From: Sphingobacteriaceae bacterium
Lineage (GTDB): Bacteria > Bacteroidota > Bacteroidia > UBA7662
Reading direction: 5' to 3'
DNA: 56,754 bases
Assembly (NCBI GenBank): GCA_030682795.1
Contig: JAUXNJ010000041.1
Coordinates: forward strand, 1 to 56,754
The notes under the pieces: model-generated
What the model was told of the DNA's origin: nothing
The model's database searches: none
What the model saw: the letters and a program-made list of their open reading frames with translations, nothing else
Part shown: piece after piece, positions 6,996 to 16,105 of the stretch
How positions within the stretch are numbered: position 1 is the stretch's first letter
How the letters are laid out: the number at the start of each line of letters is the position of its first letter
Position numbers and translations under genes: made by a program

Positions 6996-7822
6996 TTAAT
7001 CGGACAAGGATGTTCGATGATTGCTTTTTTTAACGGCACAAATCGCATACACCATGGGTATTTTATCTCCCAAATGAGCAATGCGGAATTTGCCTGGGGC
7101 AATGGCTTCGGTGCCTTGAAAACAATTGTAGGGCGAGTAGTCAAACTCCTCAAAATGGGTGATTTGGAGCCGCAACCGTAATAAACTGCTCATTACTTCT
7201 CCCAAACCATGGTTCCAGGTAACGGAGGTAAGCTGCACGGGGGCATGGGTATCGGCATAGCTGCCGGTTTCGGTTTCTACAATGGGGTCGCTTTTGAAAT
7301 AGCGGTAGACAATGCTCTTGAAATCGTTCGAAAACATCCACACCACCGGATGAAACTCCACAAACACCAACTTCCCGCCGGGCTTTAAAAAATGAGCAAT
7401 GGTTTGCGCCCAACGGTCCAGGTCGGGCAGCCAGCCAATGGTGCCATAGCTGGTAAAAACCACATCAAACTGCTCGTTGAGTTGCTGGGGCAGCTCGTAC
7501 ACATCGCAACAGATAAAACGTACATCGCTTTGCAGTTCACCGGCCAAACGCTGGGCGTGGGCAATGGCTTGGTTAGACAAATCTACGCCGGTTACCTGCG
7601 CGCCGAGACGGGCAAGCGAAAGACTGTCTTGCCCAAAATGGCACTGCAAATGTAAAATCGATTGGCCGGTTACATCCCCCAATAAACCCAATTCAATGTC
7701 GTTAAGCGAAGATTTCCCTTCAAAAAGGCTTCAAGCCCGTAAAACTCAGACTTTAAATGCAGCTCGGTACGCTGGTTCCAGGCGTCGCGGTTTATTTGGA
7801 GGTAGTTTTCGGTAGATGACAC
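6996..7822 (-). pseudogene. Class I SAM methyltransferase, split by a frameshift
   Basis: The long downstream frame has the SAM-binding motif I-L-H-L-Q-C-H-F-G-Q-D-S-L-S-L-A-R and V-T-G-V-D-L-S, but its only upstream start is a TTG at 7691, in mid-domain. The missing N-terminus is in the next frame: from GTG at 7822 it reads N-R-D-A-W-N-Q-R-T-E-L-H-L-K-S-E-F-Y-G-L and ends in A-F-L-K-G; the downstream frame continues with K-S-S-L-N-D-I-E-L-G-L-L-G-D. One base added in GGGAAA (7713-7718) restores a 275-residue protein. Either a real recent mutation or a homopolymer sequencing error. Substrate unknown. A TTAAGC/GCTTAA inverted repeat lies at 7832-7851, just before the start. Confidence 0.82.
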
Positions 7823-7958
7823 GGCATAAACTTAAGCAATTGAACGCTTAAAATTAGGTTGTTCGAACAGGTATACGGTTTTAAGTTTGGTATGAGATGG
7901 CACAATATGGCTCACAACTATACTGCAACTAAGCGGAGGAAGGAAAGCTAGTTTTTAT

Positions 7959-7985
7959 CTTGAGGTCACAATTTGTGACCTCAAG
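7959..7985. promoter_or_regulatory. 27-nt perfect palindrome, possible operator
   Basis: Arms 7959-7971 and 7973-7985 are exact reverse complements around a single central T; the core is GGTCACAATTTGTGACC. It lies between pabB (stop 8015) and the methyltransferase start (7822), both minus strand. No T run follows on either strand, so it does not look like a terminator. It may be a regulator-binding site for the methyltransferase-Crp/Fnr-MFS unit. Confidence 0.6.
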
Positions 7986-8014
7986 TGAGCTGTTGGATTA
8001 GACAGGTTGCTGGA

Positions 8015-9313
8015 CTAAGCCGGCCTAAACAAAGCCAAAATCGCCTCGGCCTTCAACAAGCACTCCTGCAGTTCGGCGGCTGGCACCGAGTCGTGGGTGA
8101 TGGCGCTGCCGGTCATGAGGCTGAGGTAGCCCGTAGCAGCATTGTACTGCAACGAACGAATCACCACATTGAAGTCGAAATCGCCATCTGGGGTGAAGTA
8201 ACCTACCGCGCCTGAGTACAAGCCGCGCTTGCTGCTCTCGAGCGCTTCGATAATTTCCATGGCTTTGATCTTGGGCGCGCCAGTCATGGAGCCCATCGGA
8301 AAGGCGTGGCGGATGGCCTGCACCGCCGATTGCCCAGGCAACAGCTCGCCTTTAACGGTGCTGATCATTTGGTGCACGGTTCTAAAACTGTACACCTGCA
8401 TGAGGTTGGGCACCTGCACACTGCCTGCCACACAACTGCGCGAGAGGTCGTTGCGCACCAAATCTACAATCATCACGTTTTCGGCCCGCTCTTTTTCGTC
8501 GCTGGCGAGTTGCTGCATGCGCTTTTTATCGTCGGCGGGCAGCTCGGCACGGCCAATGGTGCCTTTGATGGGCTGACTGAGGAGTTCTTGGCCGGTTTTG
8601 CGCAAGAAACGCTCGGGACTCGCACTCAACAGGTAGCGGTCTTGCGCCTTTAAATACACCGAAAAAGGCGCCTTGGTATTTTTATTCAAACGCCGGTAGG
8701 TGCTCAACAAATCGAGCGCTGGCGCCTTGGCATGCCACTCCATGCAATAATTGAGCTCATACACGGTGCCTTCGGTAATGTGCTGCCGAATGGCATCTAC
8801 GGTGCGCAAATATTTAGCATCGCTCACCTGTCGCTTGAAATGCAGCTGGGGCAACACACTGGCTTCGGTGAGCGGGGCGGCCAAAATGCCGGGCAAGGCG
8901 GCTGCAAAATCTAGTTCGTCGCGCTGCAGCACGATTTCGCCTTCGTGACAGCTGATGAGCAACTGCGGCCGAAAAAACAACATGGGTGCAAAGCCAATGC
9001 CGTCGGGATGGGCAGAGTGCAGTGCCTCGAGCTCGTTTTTTAAATCGTAGGTCAAAAAGCCCACATAATGATCGGGCGAGCCGCTCACCAAAGTCTCCAA
9101 AGCATCAAAACAACCGCTTTCGGGTGCAAAGGCTTCACCATAACTCACCGCCAGCTGCCAGCTAATTTGCTGGTAAGCCTCGGGCAGCTGCTGATTGGGC
9201 AAAATATTGCTGTTAAAAGCCACCACATAAGGCGCCTCCCTAAAATGAAACAGCAGTTGGTGGAGCGCAAACTGTTCGCGCTGGGCAGCAATTTTTATAC
9301 GGGTGCCGCTCAA
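8015..9313 (-). CDS. pabB: Aminodeoxychorismate synthase component I (chorismate-binding)
   Basis: A 432-residue chorismate-utilising enzyme that, with a glutamine amidotransferase, makes 4-amino-4-deoxychorismate for folate. P-I-K-G-T at 248-252 has the Lys (250) typical of PabB, where anthranilate synthase has Ala. Other family blocks: S-A-S-P-E-R-F-L, E-N-V-M-I-V-D-L-V-R-N-D-L-S-R, F-P-M-G-S-M-T-G-A-P-K and G-L-Y-S-G-A-V-G-Y. The start is a TTG at 9313 that overlaps the purA stop by four bases; the next Met is far inside. No lyase (pabC) domain is fused. folK and folB elsewhere in the window serve the same pathway. Confidence 0.88.
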   Translation of the reverse strand: MSGTRIKIAAQREQFALHQLLFHFREAPYVVAFNSNILPNQQLPEAYQQISWQLAVSYGEAFAPESGCFDALETLVSGSPDHYVGFLTYDLKNELEALHSAHPDGIGFAPMLFFRPQLLISCHEGEIVLQRDELDFAAALPGILAAPLTEASVLPQLHFKRQVSDAKYLRTVDAIRQHITEGTVYELNYCMEWHAKAPALDLLSTYRRLNKNTKAPFSVYLKAQDRYLLSASPERFLRKTGQELLSQPIKGTIGRAELPADDKKRMQQLASDEKERAENVMIVDLVRNDLSRSCVAGSVQVPNLMQVYSFRTVHQMISTVKGELLPGQSAVQAIRHAFPMGSMTGAPKIKAMEIIEALESSKRGLYSGAVGYFTPDGDFDFNVVIRSLQYNAATGYLSLMTGSAITHDSVPAAELQECLLKAEAILALFRPA

Positions 9314-10572
9314 CGGTAGAGGGTCTGGGTGCGATCGGGACCAACCGAAACCACTTTGATGGGTACTTCTAAATGCTTTTCTAGGAAGGCGATGTAGTTG
9401 TGCAACTCCACCGGCAATTGCTCAATGGAGGTCATGCCCGTTAAATCTTGCTGCCAACCCGGCACCATCTCAATCACAGGCTTGGCTTCCGCCAAATCAA
9501 ACGGCAACACATCGGTTAAACCTTCGGCGGTTTGGTAATGGGTACATACACCAATCTCCTCAAAACCACTCAATACATCACTTTTCATCATAATAAGCTG
9601 GGTGGCGCCGTTGAGCATGATGGCGTATTTCAATGCAGGCAAATCAATCCAGCCGCAGCGGCGTGGTCGCCCGGTGGTAGCACCAAACTCGTGCCCCAGC
9701 TTGCGCAGCTCTTCTCCCGCTTCGCCGTGGAGCTCGGTGGGGAAAGGACCGCTGCCCACCCGGGTGCAGTAGGCTTTAAATATGCCAAATACTTCGCCAA
9801 TGGTTTGCGGCGCAAGACCTAAGCCGGTGCAAGCACCCGCCGTAATGGTGTTCGAAGAAGTTACAAAGGGGTACGAACCAAAGTCAATGTCTAACAAAGT
9901 ACCCTGGGCACCTTCCGCCAATACCCTTTTGCCGGCTTTGAGGGCTTGGTTGATCACTAATTCGCTGTCACAAGTATGGTAGTCGCTTAAAAAAGCCACC
10001 GCATCGAGCCAGCGCTGCTCTTTTTCGGCCAGCTCTGGGTCGGTATAGTCGAGCAAACGTAAGGTTTGCAGGTGTTTTTCACGGATGTTGTTGTAGGCGG
10101 CTTGGAAGCTGCTGCCGCCAAGGTTGCCGACGCGCAGACCAGAACGGCCAATTTTGTCGGCATAAGTAGGACCAATGCCCTTTAAAGTGGAGCCGATTTT
10201 AGAATCGCCCTTGGCCTTTTCATAGGCGGCATCCAAAATAGGGTGGGTGGGCATGATCAAATGGGCTTTGCGCGAAATGTAGAGGCGGTCTTTTACCGGC
10301 ACACCCAATTTCAGCAAATTGGTGATCTCGCGCTGGAGGGTTACGGGGTCGATGACCACGCCGTTGCCAATGATGTTCATGGCGTGTGGACGGAAAATGC
10401 CCGAAGGAATGGTGTTCAACACCACCTTGGTACCATCAAATTCTAGGGTATGTCCGGCGTTGGGTCCGCCCTGAAAACGGGCAATAATGTCGTATTTGGG
10501 CGTTATTACGTCTACAATCTTGCCTTTGCCCTCGTCGCCCCACTGGAGGCCCAATAGCACATCTACTTTCAT
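9310..10572 (-). CDS. purA: Adenylosuccinate synthetase
   Basis: A 420-residue enzyme making adenylosuccinate from IMP, aspartate and GTP, the first step to AMP. The N-terminal G-D-E-G-K-G-K (12-18) binds nucleotide; G-P-N-A-G-H-T, G-I-G-P-T-Y-A-D-K and T-T-G-R-P-R-R-C-G-W are all present. Full length. ATG at 10572. In the order relA-fur-purA-pabB, all minus strand; ppGpp is a known inhibitor of PurA, which makes the neighbourhood of relA notable. Confidence 0.97.
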   Translation of the reverse strand: MKVDVLLGLQWGDEGKGKIVDVITPKYDIIARFQGGPNAGHTLEFDGTKVVLNTIPSGIFRPHAMNIIGNGVVIDPVTLQREITNLLKLGVPVKDRLYISRKAHLIMPTHPILDAAYEKAKGDSKIGSTLKGIGPTYADKIGRSGLRVGNLGGSSFQAAYNNIREKHLQTLRLLDYTDPELAEKEQRWLDAVAFLSDYHTCDSELVINQALKAGKRVLAEGAQGTLLDIDFGSYPFVTSSNTITAGACTGLGLAPQTIGEVFGIFKAYCTRVGSGPFPTELHGEAGEELRKLGHEFGATTGRPRRCGWIDLPALKYAIMLNGATQLIMMKSDVLSGFEEIGVCTHYQTAEGLTDVLPFDLAEAKPVIEMVPGWQQDLTGMTSIEQLPVELHNYIAFLEKHLEVPIKVVSVGPDRTQTLYR

Positions 10573-10583
10573 TTACAGCTATT

Positions 10584-10606
10584 AAAACCCAAAAATAAGG
10601 GGTTTT
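10584..10606 (-). terminator. Possible terminator between fur and purA
   Basis: AAAACCC (10584-10590) pairs with GGGTTTT (10600-10606) around a 9-nt loop, just past the fur stop. The T tract on the minus strand is short, so read-through into purA is likely. Confidence 0.4.
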
Positions 10607-10616
10607 TAGATGTTTT

Positions 10617-11096
10617 TTAGTTTTTGTTGAAATGTGGACAACTGCCCTCGGCTTTTTGGAGGTCGCAACTGGCGTATAAGTGCAAAGAATGGTGTTTTAC
10701 GCTGTGGTGAAAAAAACTACCCATGTCGCTGCGGATCTCCTGGATGCGGGGGTCGCAAAATTCCTCTACCCGCCCACATTCGATGCAAATGAGGTGGTCG
10801 TGCTGCTTATAACCGTACGCCCGCTCAAATTGGGCCATGTTTTTGCCAAACTGATGCTTGGTAACAAGGTCGCAAGCCAGCAGCAGGTCGAGGGTGTTGT
10901 ACACCGTGGCCCGACTCACCCGGTAATTGCGGTTTTTCATTTGGATGTAGAGCGATTCCACATCAAAATGGTCGTTGCGCGAATAAATCTCCTCCAAAAT
11001 AGCGAAGCGCTCGGGGGTTTTGCGGTGACCATGTTCTTCGAGGTAGGCCGAAAAAATGAGCTTTACTTCTTCAACGAGTGTATTGACCGATTGCAT
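10617..11096 (-). CDS. Fur family metal-responsive repressor
   Basis: A 159-residue Fur/PerR-type regulator: winged helix with [14 protein letters not shown] (about 59-72) and a metal region H-D-H-L-I-C-I-E-C (99-107). Of the usual two Cys pairs, the first (Cys104, Cys107) is intact; the second has only Cys144 in place, with Cys153 further on, so the structural zinc site may differ. Whether it senses iron, peroxide or zinc cannot be read from sequence. 50 bp downstream of relA and 44 bp upstream of purA. Confidence 0.92.
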   Translation of the reverse strand: MQSVNTLVEEVKLIFSAYLEEHGHRKTPERFAILEEIYSRNDHFDVESLYIQMKNRNYRVSRATVYNTLDLLLACDLVTKHQFGKNMAQFERAYGYKQHDHLICIECGRVEEFCDPRIQEIRSDMGSFFHHSVKHHSLHLYASCDLQKAEGSCPHFNKN

Positions 11097-11146
11097 AGTG
11101 GCGTTTAAACGAATATCAACATTATTTCTGAAAAGGGGTTCCTTTT

Positions 11147-13372
11147 TTAGTCGGGATGGGAGTCGAAGCGGGTGACCTTGAGCACGCCCTTCACCTGCAG
11201 CAGCTTGCGCATGAGGGTGTCGAGGTGCTTGGTATCGTTTACAAACACCATGATGGTGCCTTCAAACATGCCGTCGTTCGACAATACGCTGATTGAGCGC
11301 ATGTTTACCTTGAGGTCGGTGCTGATTACCTGCGAAATGCCGCTGATGATGCCGATGTCGTCGAGCCCTGTGATGCGAATGCCGGCCAAAAAGCTTACTT
11401 CGGAGGCTTGGGTCCATTTCGACTTCACCACCCGGTAGCTGTATTTGCTGAGGAGGTGTACGGCGTTGGGGCAGTTTACCCGGTGGATTTTGATGCCCTC
11501 GCTGATGGTCACAAAGCCAAAAATCTCATCCCCGGGAATGGGGTTGCAGCAGCTGGCGAGGGTATAGTCGATTTTGCTGATTTTATCGTCGATAATGAGC
11601 AGGTCGTCGGCGGCGCTGCTGTTGCTGCGTACCAAATTGCCGAAGTTTTTTTCGTCGATGCGCGAGCTGGCGCGACTTTCGGCGGCTTTGTTGGGCTCAA
11701 GCACAAAGGCCTTGAGCTGGGCCAAGTCGATGCGCTCGGTGGCAATGAGGTAGTGGAGGTCGACGGGTGACTGCAGCTTAAACTGGCTCAGGATTTTATT
11801 CATGAGCTCCTCGGTAATTTGTGTTTTCCACTGCTTCATCTTCTTTTCAAAGATGTCGCGGCCGGTGTCGGCCATCTCGCGGCGGTAATCCTTGATGGCC
11901 TGCTTGATTTTGCTCTTGGCCTTGGCGGTGGTTACAAATTTGAGCCAGTCGCTTTTGGGTTTTTGGATGCTGGAGGTGAGGATTTCGACCTGGTCGCCGT
12001 TTTGCAGCGGGTAACTCAGCGGCACAATTTTGTGGTTTACCTTGGCGCCGATGCACTTCATGCCGATGTCGGTATGGATTTCGAAAGCGAAGTCGAGCGC
12101 TGTAGCCCCTGCTGCCAGTTTAATAAGGTCGCCTTTGGGGGTGAAGGCAAATACGTCCTTGGCGTACAACTGCAATTTGAAGTTGTCGATGAATTCGAGG
12201 GCGTTGGGCTCCGGGTTCTCGAGCACCTCGCGGATGCGGGTGAGCCAAGCATCGAAGGCATTGTCGTTGCCGCTTTCTTTGTACTTCCAGTGCGCAGCCA
12301 GACCTTTTTCAGCAATTTCATCCATGCGCTTGGTGCGGATTTGTACCTCCACCCAGCGGCCGCCAGCGCCCATCACGGTGGTGTGCAGCGATTCATAGCC
12401 GTTGGCCTTAGGTGTGCTCACCCAGTCGCGCAGGCGGTTGGGATTGGGCTGGTACATATCGGTAACAATGGAGTAGGCCCGCCAGCAGTCCGATTTTTCG
12501 GTTTCGGCCGGACTCTCCAAAATGATGCGGATGGCAAACAGGTCGTACACCTCGTCAAATTCCACCCCTTGCTTGCGCATTTTGTTGTAGATGGAGTTAA
12601 TGGATTTGGGACGGCCTTTGATTTCGAAGGGCAAACCCAAAGCCTCCATCTCTTTTCGGATGGGGACGATGAAGTCGCGTATAAAGCGGTCGCGCTTGAG
12701 CTTGGTTTCCTGCAAGCGGCGGGCAATGTCTTTGTAGATTTCGGGGTCGGTGTATTTTAGCGACAGGTCTTCGAGCTCCGATTTAACCGCATACAAACCC
12801 AAACGGTGGGCGAGGGGGGCAAATAAAAAGCTGGTTTCTGAAGCTATTTTCAGCTGTTTGTCCTTCGGCATGCTGTCGAGCGTGCGCATGTTGTGCAGCC
12901 GGTCGGCCAGCTTGATCAAAATTACCCGCACATCGTCGGCCAGGGTGAGCAACATCTTGCGGAAGTTCTCGGCTTGGTCGGAAGTATTGGTGCTTTTATT
13001 ATAGAGTCCAGATATTTTGGTCAAGCCGTCGATGATGCGGGCCACCACATTGCCAAACTCCTTTTCTATTTGCTCGAGGGTAATTTCGGTGTCTTCCACC
13101 ACGTCGTGCAGCAAGGCGCAAACCACGGAGGTAGTGCCCAAACCAATTTCTTCTACCACAATGCGGGCTACTTCAAGGGGGTGGTAGATGTAGGGCTCGC
13201 CCGACTTGCGGCGCATGTCTTTGTGCGCATCCAAGGCCATGTCGAAAGCCAGGCGCAATTGTTTTTTATCGCCTTTTTTCATGAAGGGCTTCACCGCCCG
13301 CAACAAGGCCCGGTAGCGCCTTAATATTTCACCACGTTCTATTTCTTCCCTGCTGGGTGCTGCTGCTTCCAT
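11147..13372 (-). CDS. RelA/SpoT bifunctional (p)ppGpp synthetase/hydrolase
   Basis: A 741-residue Rel protein. The HD hydrolase domain keeps H-D-V-V-E-D-T and the synthetase domain has [21 protein letters not shown] and [14 protein letters not shown], so both activities look possible. A TGS domain (F-A-F-T-P-K-G-D-L near residue 405) and a C-terminal ACT domain (about 665-741) follow. ATG at 13372 is chosen; a TTG at 13405 would add eleven residues. Cytoplasmic, ribosome-linked stringent-response enzyme. It heads the minus-strand series relA-fur-purA-pabB. Confidence 0.95.
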   Translation of the reverse strand: MEAAAPSREEIERGEILRRYRALLRAVKPFMKKGDKKQLRLAFDMALDAHKDMRRKSGEPYIYHPLEVARIVVEEIGLGTTSVVCALLHDVVEDTEITLEQIEKEFGNVVARIIDGLTKISGLYNKSTNTSDQAENFRKMLLTLADDVRVILIKLADRLHNMRTLDSMPKDKQLKIASETSFLFAPLAHRLGLYAVKSELEDLSLKYTDPEIYKDIARRLQETKLKRDRFIRDFIVPIRKEMEALGLPFEIKGRPKSINSIYNKMRKQGVEFDEVYDLFAIRIILESPAETEKSDCWRAYSIVTDMYQPNPNRLRDWVSTPKANGYESLHTTVMGAGGRWVEVQIRTKRMDEIAEKGLAAHWKYKESGNDNAFDAWLTRIREVLENPEPNALEFIDNFKLQLYAKDVFAFTPKGDLIKLAAGATALDFAFEIHTDIGMKCIGAKVNHKIVPLSYPLQNGDQVEILTSSIQKPKSDWLKFVTTAKAKSKIKQAIKDYRREMADTGRDIFEKKMKQWKTQITEELMNKILSQFKLQSPVDLHYLIATERIDLAQLKAFVLEPNKAAESRASSRIDEKNFGNLVRSNSSAADDLLIIDDKISKIDYTLASCCNPIPGDEIFGFVTISEGIKIHRVNCPNAVHLLSKYSYRVVKSKWTQASEVSFLAGIRITGLDDIGIISGISQVISTDLKVNMRSISVLSNDGMFEGTIMVFVNDTKHLDTLMRKLLQVKGVLKVTRFDSHPD

Positions 13373-13469
13373 AAAATCACTGAATTCGAGGATAAAACTA
13401 AACAAATTGTGCTACGAAATGATTCGTTTCCGCTGATTTGGGCTAGATTTTCGAAGAAAGGTTAAAGAC

Positions 13470-13500
13470 TTGGCTATTTGTATAAAAAATAGTATTTTTG
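13470..13500 (+). promoter_or_regulatory. Promoter of tRNA-Leu(TAG)
   Basis: TTG at 13470-13472, 20 bp spacing, TATTTTTG at 13493-13500: a full match to the Bacteroidota TTG/TAnnTTTG promoter, 63 bp before the tRNA. Confidence 0.85.
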
Positions 13501-13563
13501 CAGTCCTTAAAAGCCCACGGTTTTACCTGCGGCAAAAGGGCATACGACAAGGCGTGTCGTTAA

Positions 13564-13645
13564 GCGGATGTGGCGAAATTGGTAGACGTGCCAGACTTAG
13601 GATCTGGTGCCGCAAGGCGTGTGGGTTCGAGTCCCTCCATCCGCA
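13564..13645 (+). tRNA. tRNA-Leu, anticodon TAG
   Basis: 82 nt, class II. Acceptor GCGGATG/CATCCGC, anticodon stem CCAGA/TCTGG with loop CTTAGGA (anticodon TAG), a short variable arm (TGCCGCAAGGCGT), T arm with GGTTCGAGTCC, discriminator A. CCA is not encoded. Confidence 0.95.
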
Positions 13646-13649
13646 CAGA

Positions 13650-14020
13650 ATGATTTAGGATTTGAGATTTATGATTTCAGATTTATGATTTGGATTGGCG
13701 ATTAGCGATTTTGGATTAGCGATTGGCGATTAGTGATTTCAGAGTGGCGATTTCGGATTAGCGAGACGTAAATTTGATAGCGTAGGCGTTTTTTTGGTGC
13801 TTAGAAAAATCGGATATCAGCCACTTATCATAAATCCCAAATCGGAAATCTTCAACCATAAATCACAATTCTCCGTGACCTCCGTGACCTCCGTGTTTTA
13901 AAAAAAAATCTCCGTGTCCTCCGTGACCTCCGTGTTTAATCATAAAGCCCAAATCGGAAATCATAAATCCTAAATCGGAAATCATAAATCTCCGTGTCCT
14001 CCGTGACCTCCGTGTTTAAA
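13650..14020. repeat. Repeat-rich spacer: GATTTATGATT family and CTCCGTG blocks
   Basis: No gene lies in 13646-14043. The first part (13651-13765) repeats variants of GATTTATGATTTCAGATTT and GGATTAGCGATT. The second part has the reverse complement (AAATCGGAAATCATAAATC around 13840, 13951 and 13973), so the spacer is a loose inverted repeat. Three blocks of chained CTCCGTG(A/T)CC units end in GTGTTTTAAA-like tails: 13871-13899, 13910-13937 and 13990-14017; the last two are identical. Units are short and contiguous with no unique spacers, so this is not a CRISPR array. The last block ends 26 bp before the tig start. Confidence 0.85.
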
Positions 14021-14043
14021 AAAAAAATTAAATCCATCATACC

Positions 14044-15405
14044 GTGAACATCACCGCAGAAGCAGTTAATTCCCTTGAAAATAAAGTCATCATCAACATC
14101 GACCAAGCCGATTACGCAGGTCGTTTAGACGAGGCCATCAAACAATATCGTCGCAAAGTGAACATGCCCGGCTTCCGCCAAGGCATGGTGCCTGTGGGCA
14201 TGGTGAAAAAAATGTACGGCAAAGCTTTGTTGTACGAAGAGCTCAACAAAATGGTGCAAGAAGGCATCAATGGCTACCTCGAGGAAAACAAACTCGATAT
14301 TTTTGCCCAGCCTATGCCAGAAACCGATAGCGATCCGTTTGGCGACAGCGACGCGCTCGACAAAAGCTTCACCTTCGAATTCAGCATCGGTCTCAAGCCC
14401 GAAGTAAACATTGCAGCACCTGCCCAAACCTTCACCAAATACCAGGTGGAACCAGCGCAGGAAATGCTCGATAATTACATCAAAGACCTCCGTTCACGTC
14501 ATTTCGAAAATGCCTATCCGGCCATTTCAGAGCCGGGCGACATGGTGTTTTTGCGCATCCGTGAAATAGACGAAGCCGGCGAAATCAAAGTTGGCGGTCT
14601 GGTTACCGTTAGCATGGTGAAATTGGCCGACTTAGCCGATGAGGCTTTACGTGCTGAGTTGACAGGCATTGGCAAAGACTACGCCACCCGCACCCAGTTG
14701 GAGCTCATTTTTGGCAACGATACCGCTGCCATCGCCGCAGGCATCAAAAAATCAGAAGAAGAATTGGCCCTCATCAACCGCACAGTTGAAATTACCGTGA
14801 GTAATGTCATGCGTGAAGGTTTGGCCGAACTCGATACCACCTTCTTCAACAAAGTATTTGGCAACGAAGACATCAAAACCGAAGCCGACTTCACCGAGCG
14901 TGTGAAATTGGAATTGGGTCGTTCACTCCAAGTAGAAGCTGAACGTTATTTGCGCAACCAGGTGATGGAAGCTTTCTTCCAAACCGACGGCATTGAATTG
15001 CCCGATGGCTTTTTGAAGCGTTGGTTGTTGTCGAATGCCAAAAATCCGGTTGACGCTCAAACCCTCGAGCAGCAGTATCCAGAGTATGCCAAGCAGTTGC
15101 GTCGCGATTTGTTGATCGACAAAGTGTTGGAAGCCAATAACATCGAAATCAAAGGTGAAGACATTATTGAAGAAGCCAAAGGCTTGTTGTACCGCCAGTT
15201 TTCGAGCTACGGCATCCCGATGGACGATCAAACCCTCCAGAAATACGCCCTCGATTATTTGCAGAAAGAAGATAATTACACCAATGTGTACTACTCGATG
15301 AAGTACCGCAAAGTGGAAGATTTTATCCGCGAGCAAGTACAGGTAAGCGAGGCGCCAATGTCTTTTGAAGAATTTGAGAAACTTACCAAAGAAAATGCTG
15401 TTTAA
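14044..15405 (+). CDS. tig: Trigger factor
   Basis: A 453-residue ribosome-bound chaperone. The ribosome-docking signature G-F-R-Q-G-M-V-P is at 43-50. The middle part (about 160-250), where FKBP-type PPIase sits in Escherichia coli, begins with P-G-D-M-V-F-L-R-I but lacks the FKBP core residues, so PPIase activity is doubtful. The remaining helical part is the substrate cradle. GTG at 14044 is the only fitting start. First gene of tig-clpP-clpX, with 16 bp to clpP, a common arrangement that joins nascent-chain folding to degradation. Confidence 0.92.
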   Translation: MNITAEAVNSLENKVIINIDQADYAGRLDEAIKQYRRKVNMPGFRQGMVPVGMVKKMYGKALLYEELNKMVQEGINGYLEENKLDIFAQPMPETDSDPFGDSDALDKSFTFEFSIGLKPEVNIAAPAQTFTKYQVEPAQEMLDNYIKDLRSRHFENAYPAISEPGDMVFLRIREIDEAGEIKVGGLVTVSMVKLADLADEALRAELTGIGKDYATRTQLELIFGNDTAAIAAGIKKSEEELALINRTVEITVSNVMREGLAELDTTFFNKVFGNEDIKTEADFTERVKLELGRSLQVEAERYLRNQVMEAFFQTDGIELPDGFLKRWLLSNAKNPVDAQTLEQQYPEYAKQLRRDLLIDKVLEANNIEIKGEDIIEEAKGLLYRQFSSYGIPMDDQTLQKYALDYLQKEDNYTNVYYSMKYRKVEDFIREQVQVSEAPMSFEEFEKLTKENAV

Positions 15406-15421
15406 TAAGTAAATTTCGCCA

Positions 15422-16102
15422 ATGAACTTTCAAACAGAATTTAGGAAATATGCCGTGGGCCATTTAGGCCAAAGCGGTACAGCCATCGATGGCTATGTAA
15501 AACACCAGGTCAATAATTTGACCCCATACATCATTGAAGAGCGCCCGATGAATGTAGCCAGCATGGACGTGTTTTCACGTTTGATGATGGATCGCATCAT
15601 TTTTATGGGGGTGCCGGTGACCGATGAGGTGGCCAACATCATCCAGGCGCAGTTGTTGTTCCTCGACTCGGTAGACAGCAGTCGCGACATTCAGATTTAT
15701 CTGAACAGTCCCGGTGGCTCGGTTTACGCTGGTCTCGGCATCTACGACACCATGCAGTTTGTAGGTGCGGATGTAGCTACCATTTGTACAGGTATGGCGG
15801 CCTCTATGGCAGCGGTATTGTTGTGCGCTGGTGCTGCTGGCAAACGCACAGCCCTCAAGCACGCGCGGGTGATGATTCACCAGCCGATGAGTGGCATGCA
15901 AGGACAGGTGTCTGAAATGGAAATTGCGTTGAAAGAGACCTTAAAAGTGCGCGATGAGTTATATTTGATTCTCGCAGAGCACAGCGGTCAGACTTTCAGC
16001 AAGATTGAAAAAGACAGTGACAGAGATTATTGGATGAGCGCTACCGAGGCAAAAGCTTACGGCATGATCGACGACGTGTTGGTGCGCAGTCCGAAAAAAT
16101 AA
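15422..16102 (+). CDS. clpP: ATP-dependent Clp protease proteolytic subunit
   Basis: A 226-residue serine peptidase that forms the barrel driven by ClpX. Catalytic triad Ser128 (in G-M-A-A-S-M-A), His153 (in M-I-H-Q-P) and Asp200 (in E-K-D-S-D-R-D) are all in place. L-N-S-P-G-G-S marks the oxyanion region. The N-terminal 40 residues include a segment likely to be processed. Three bases separate it from clpX. Confidence 0.97.
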   Translation: MNFQTEFRKYAVGHLGQSGTAIDGYVKHQVNNLTPYIIEERPMNVASMDVFSRLMMDRIIFMGVPVTDEVANIIQAQLLFLDSVDSSRDIQIYLNSPGGSVYAGLGIYDTMQFVGADVATICTGMAASMAAVLLCAGAAGKRTALKHARVMIHQPMSGMQGQVSEMEIALKETLKVRDELYLILAEHSGQTFSKIEKDSDRDYWMSATEAKAYGMIDDVLVRSPKK

Positions 16103-16105
16103 ACA

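Noticed and set aside
7689-7691. TTG 7691 as the true start of the methyltransferase
   Set aside because: It would cut off the conserved N-terminal helices, which are found just upstream in another frame.
11819-12760. Long open frame on the plus strand inside relA
   Set aside because: Antisense to the conserved Rel domains; its sequence is Val/Gly/His-rich filler typical of a shadow frame.
13871-14017. CRISPR array from the CTCCGTG repeats
   Set aside because: Units are 9 bp and contiguous, with no unique spacers of even length and no cas genes nearby.
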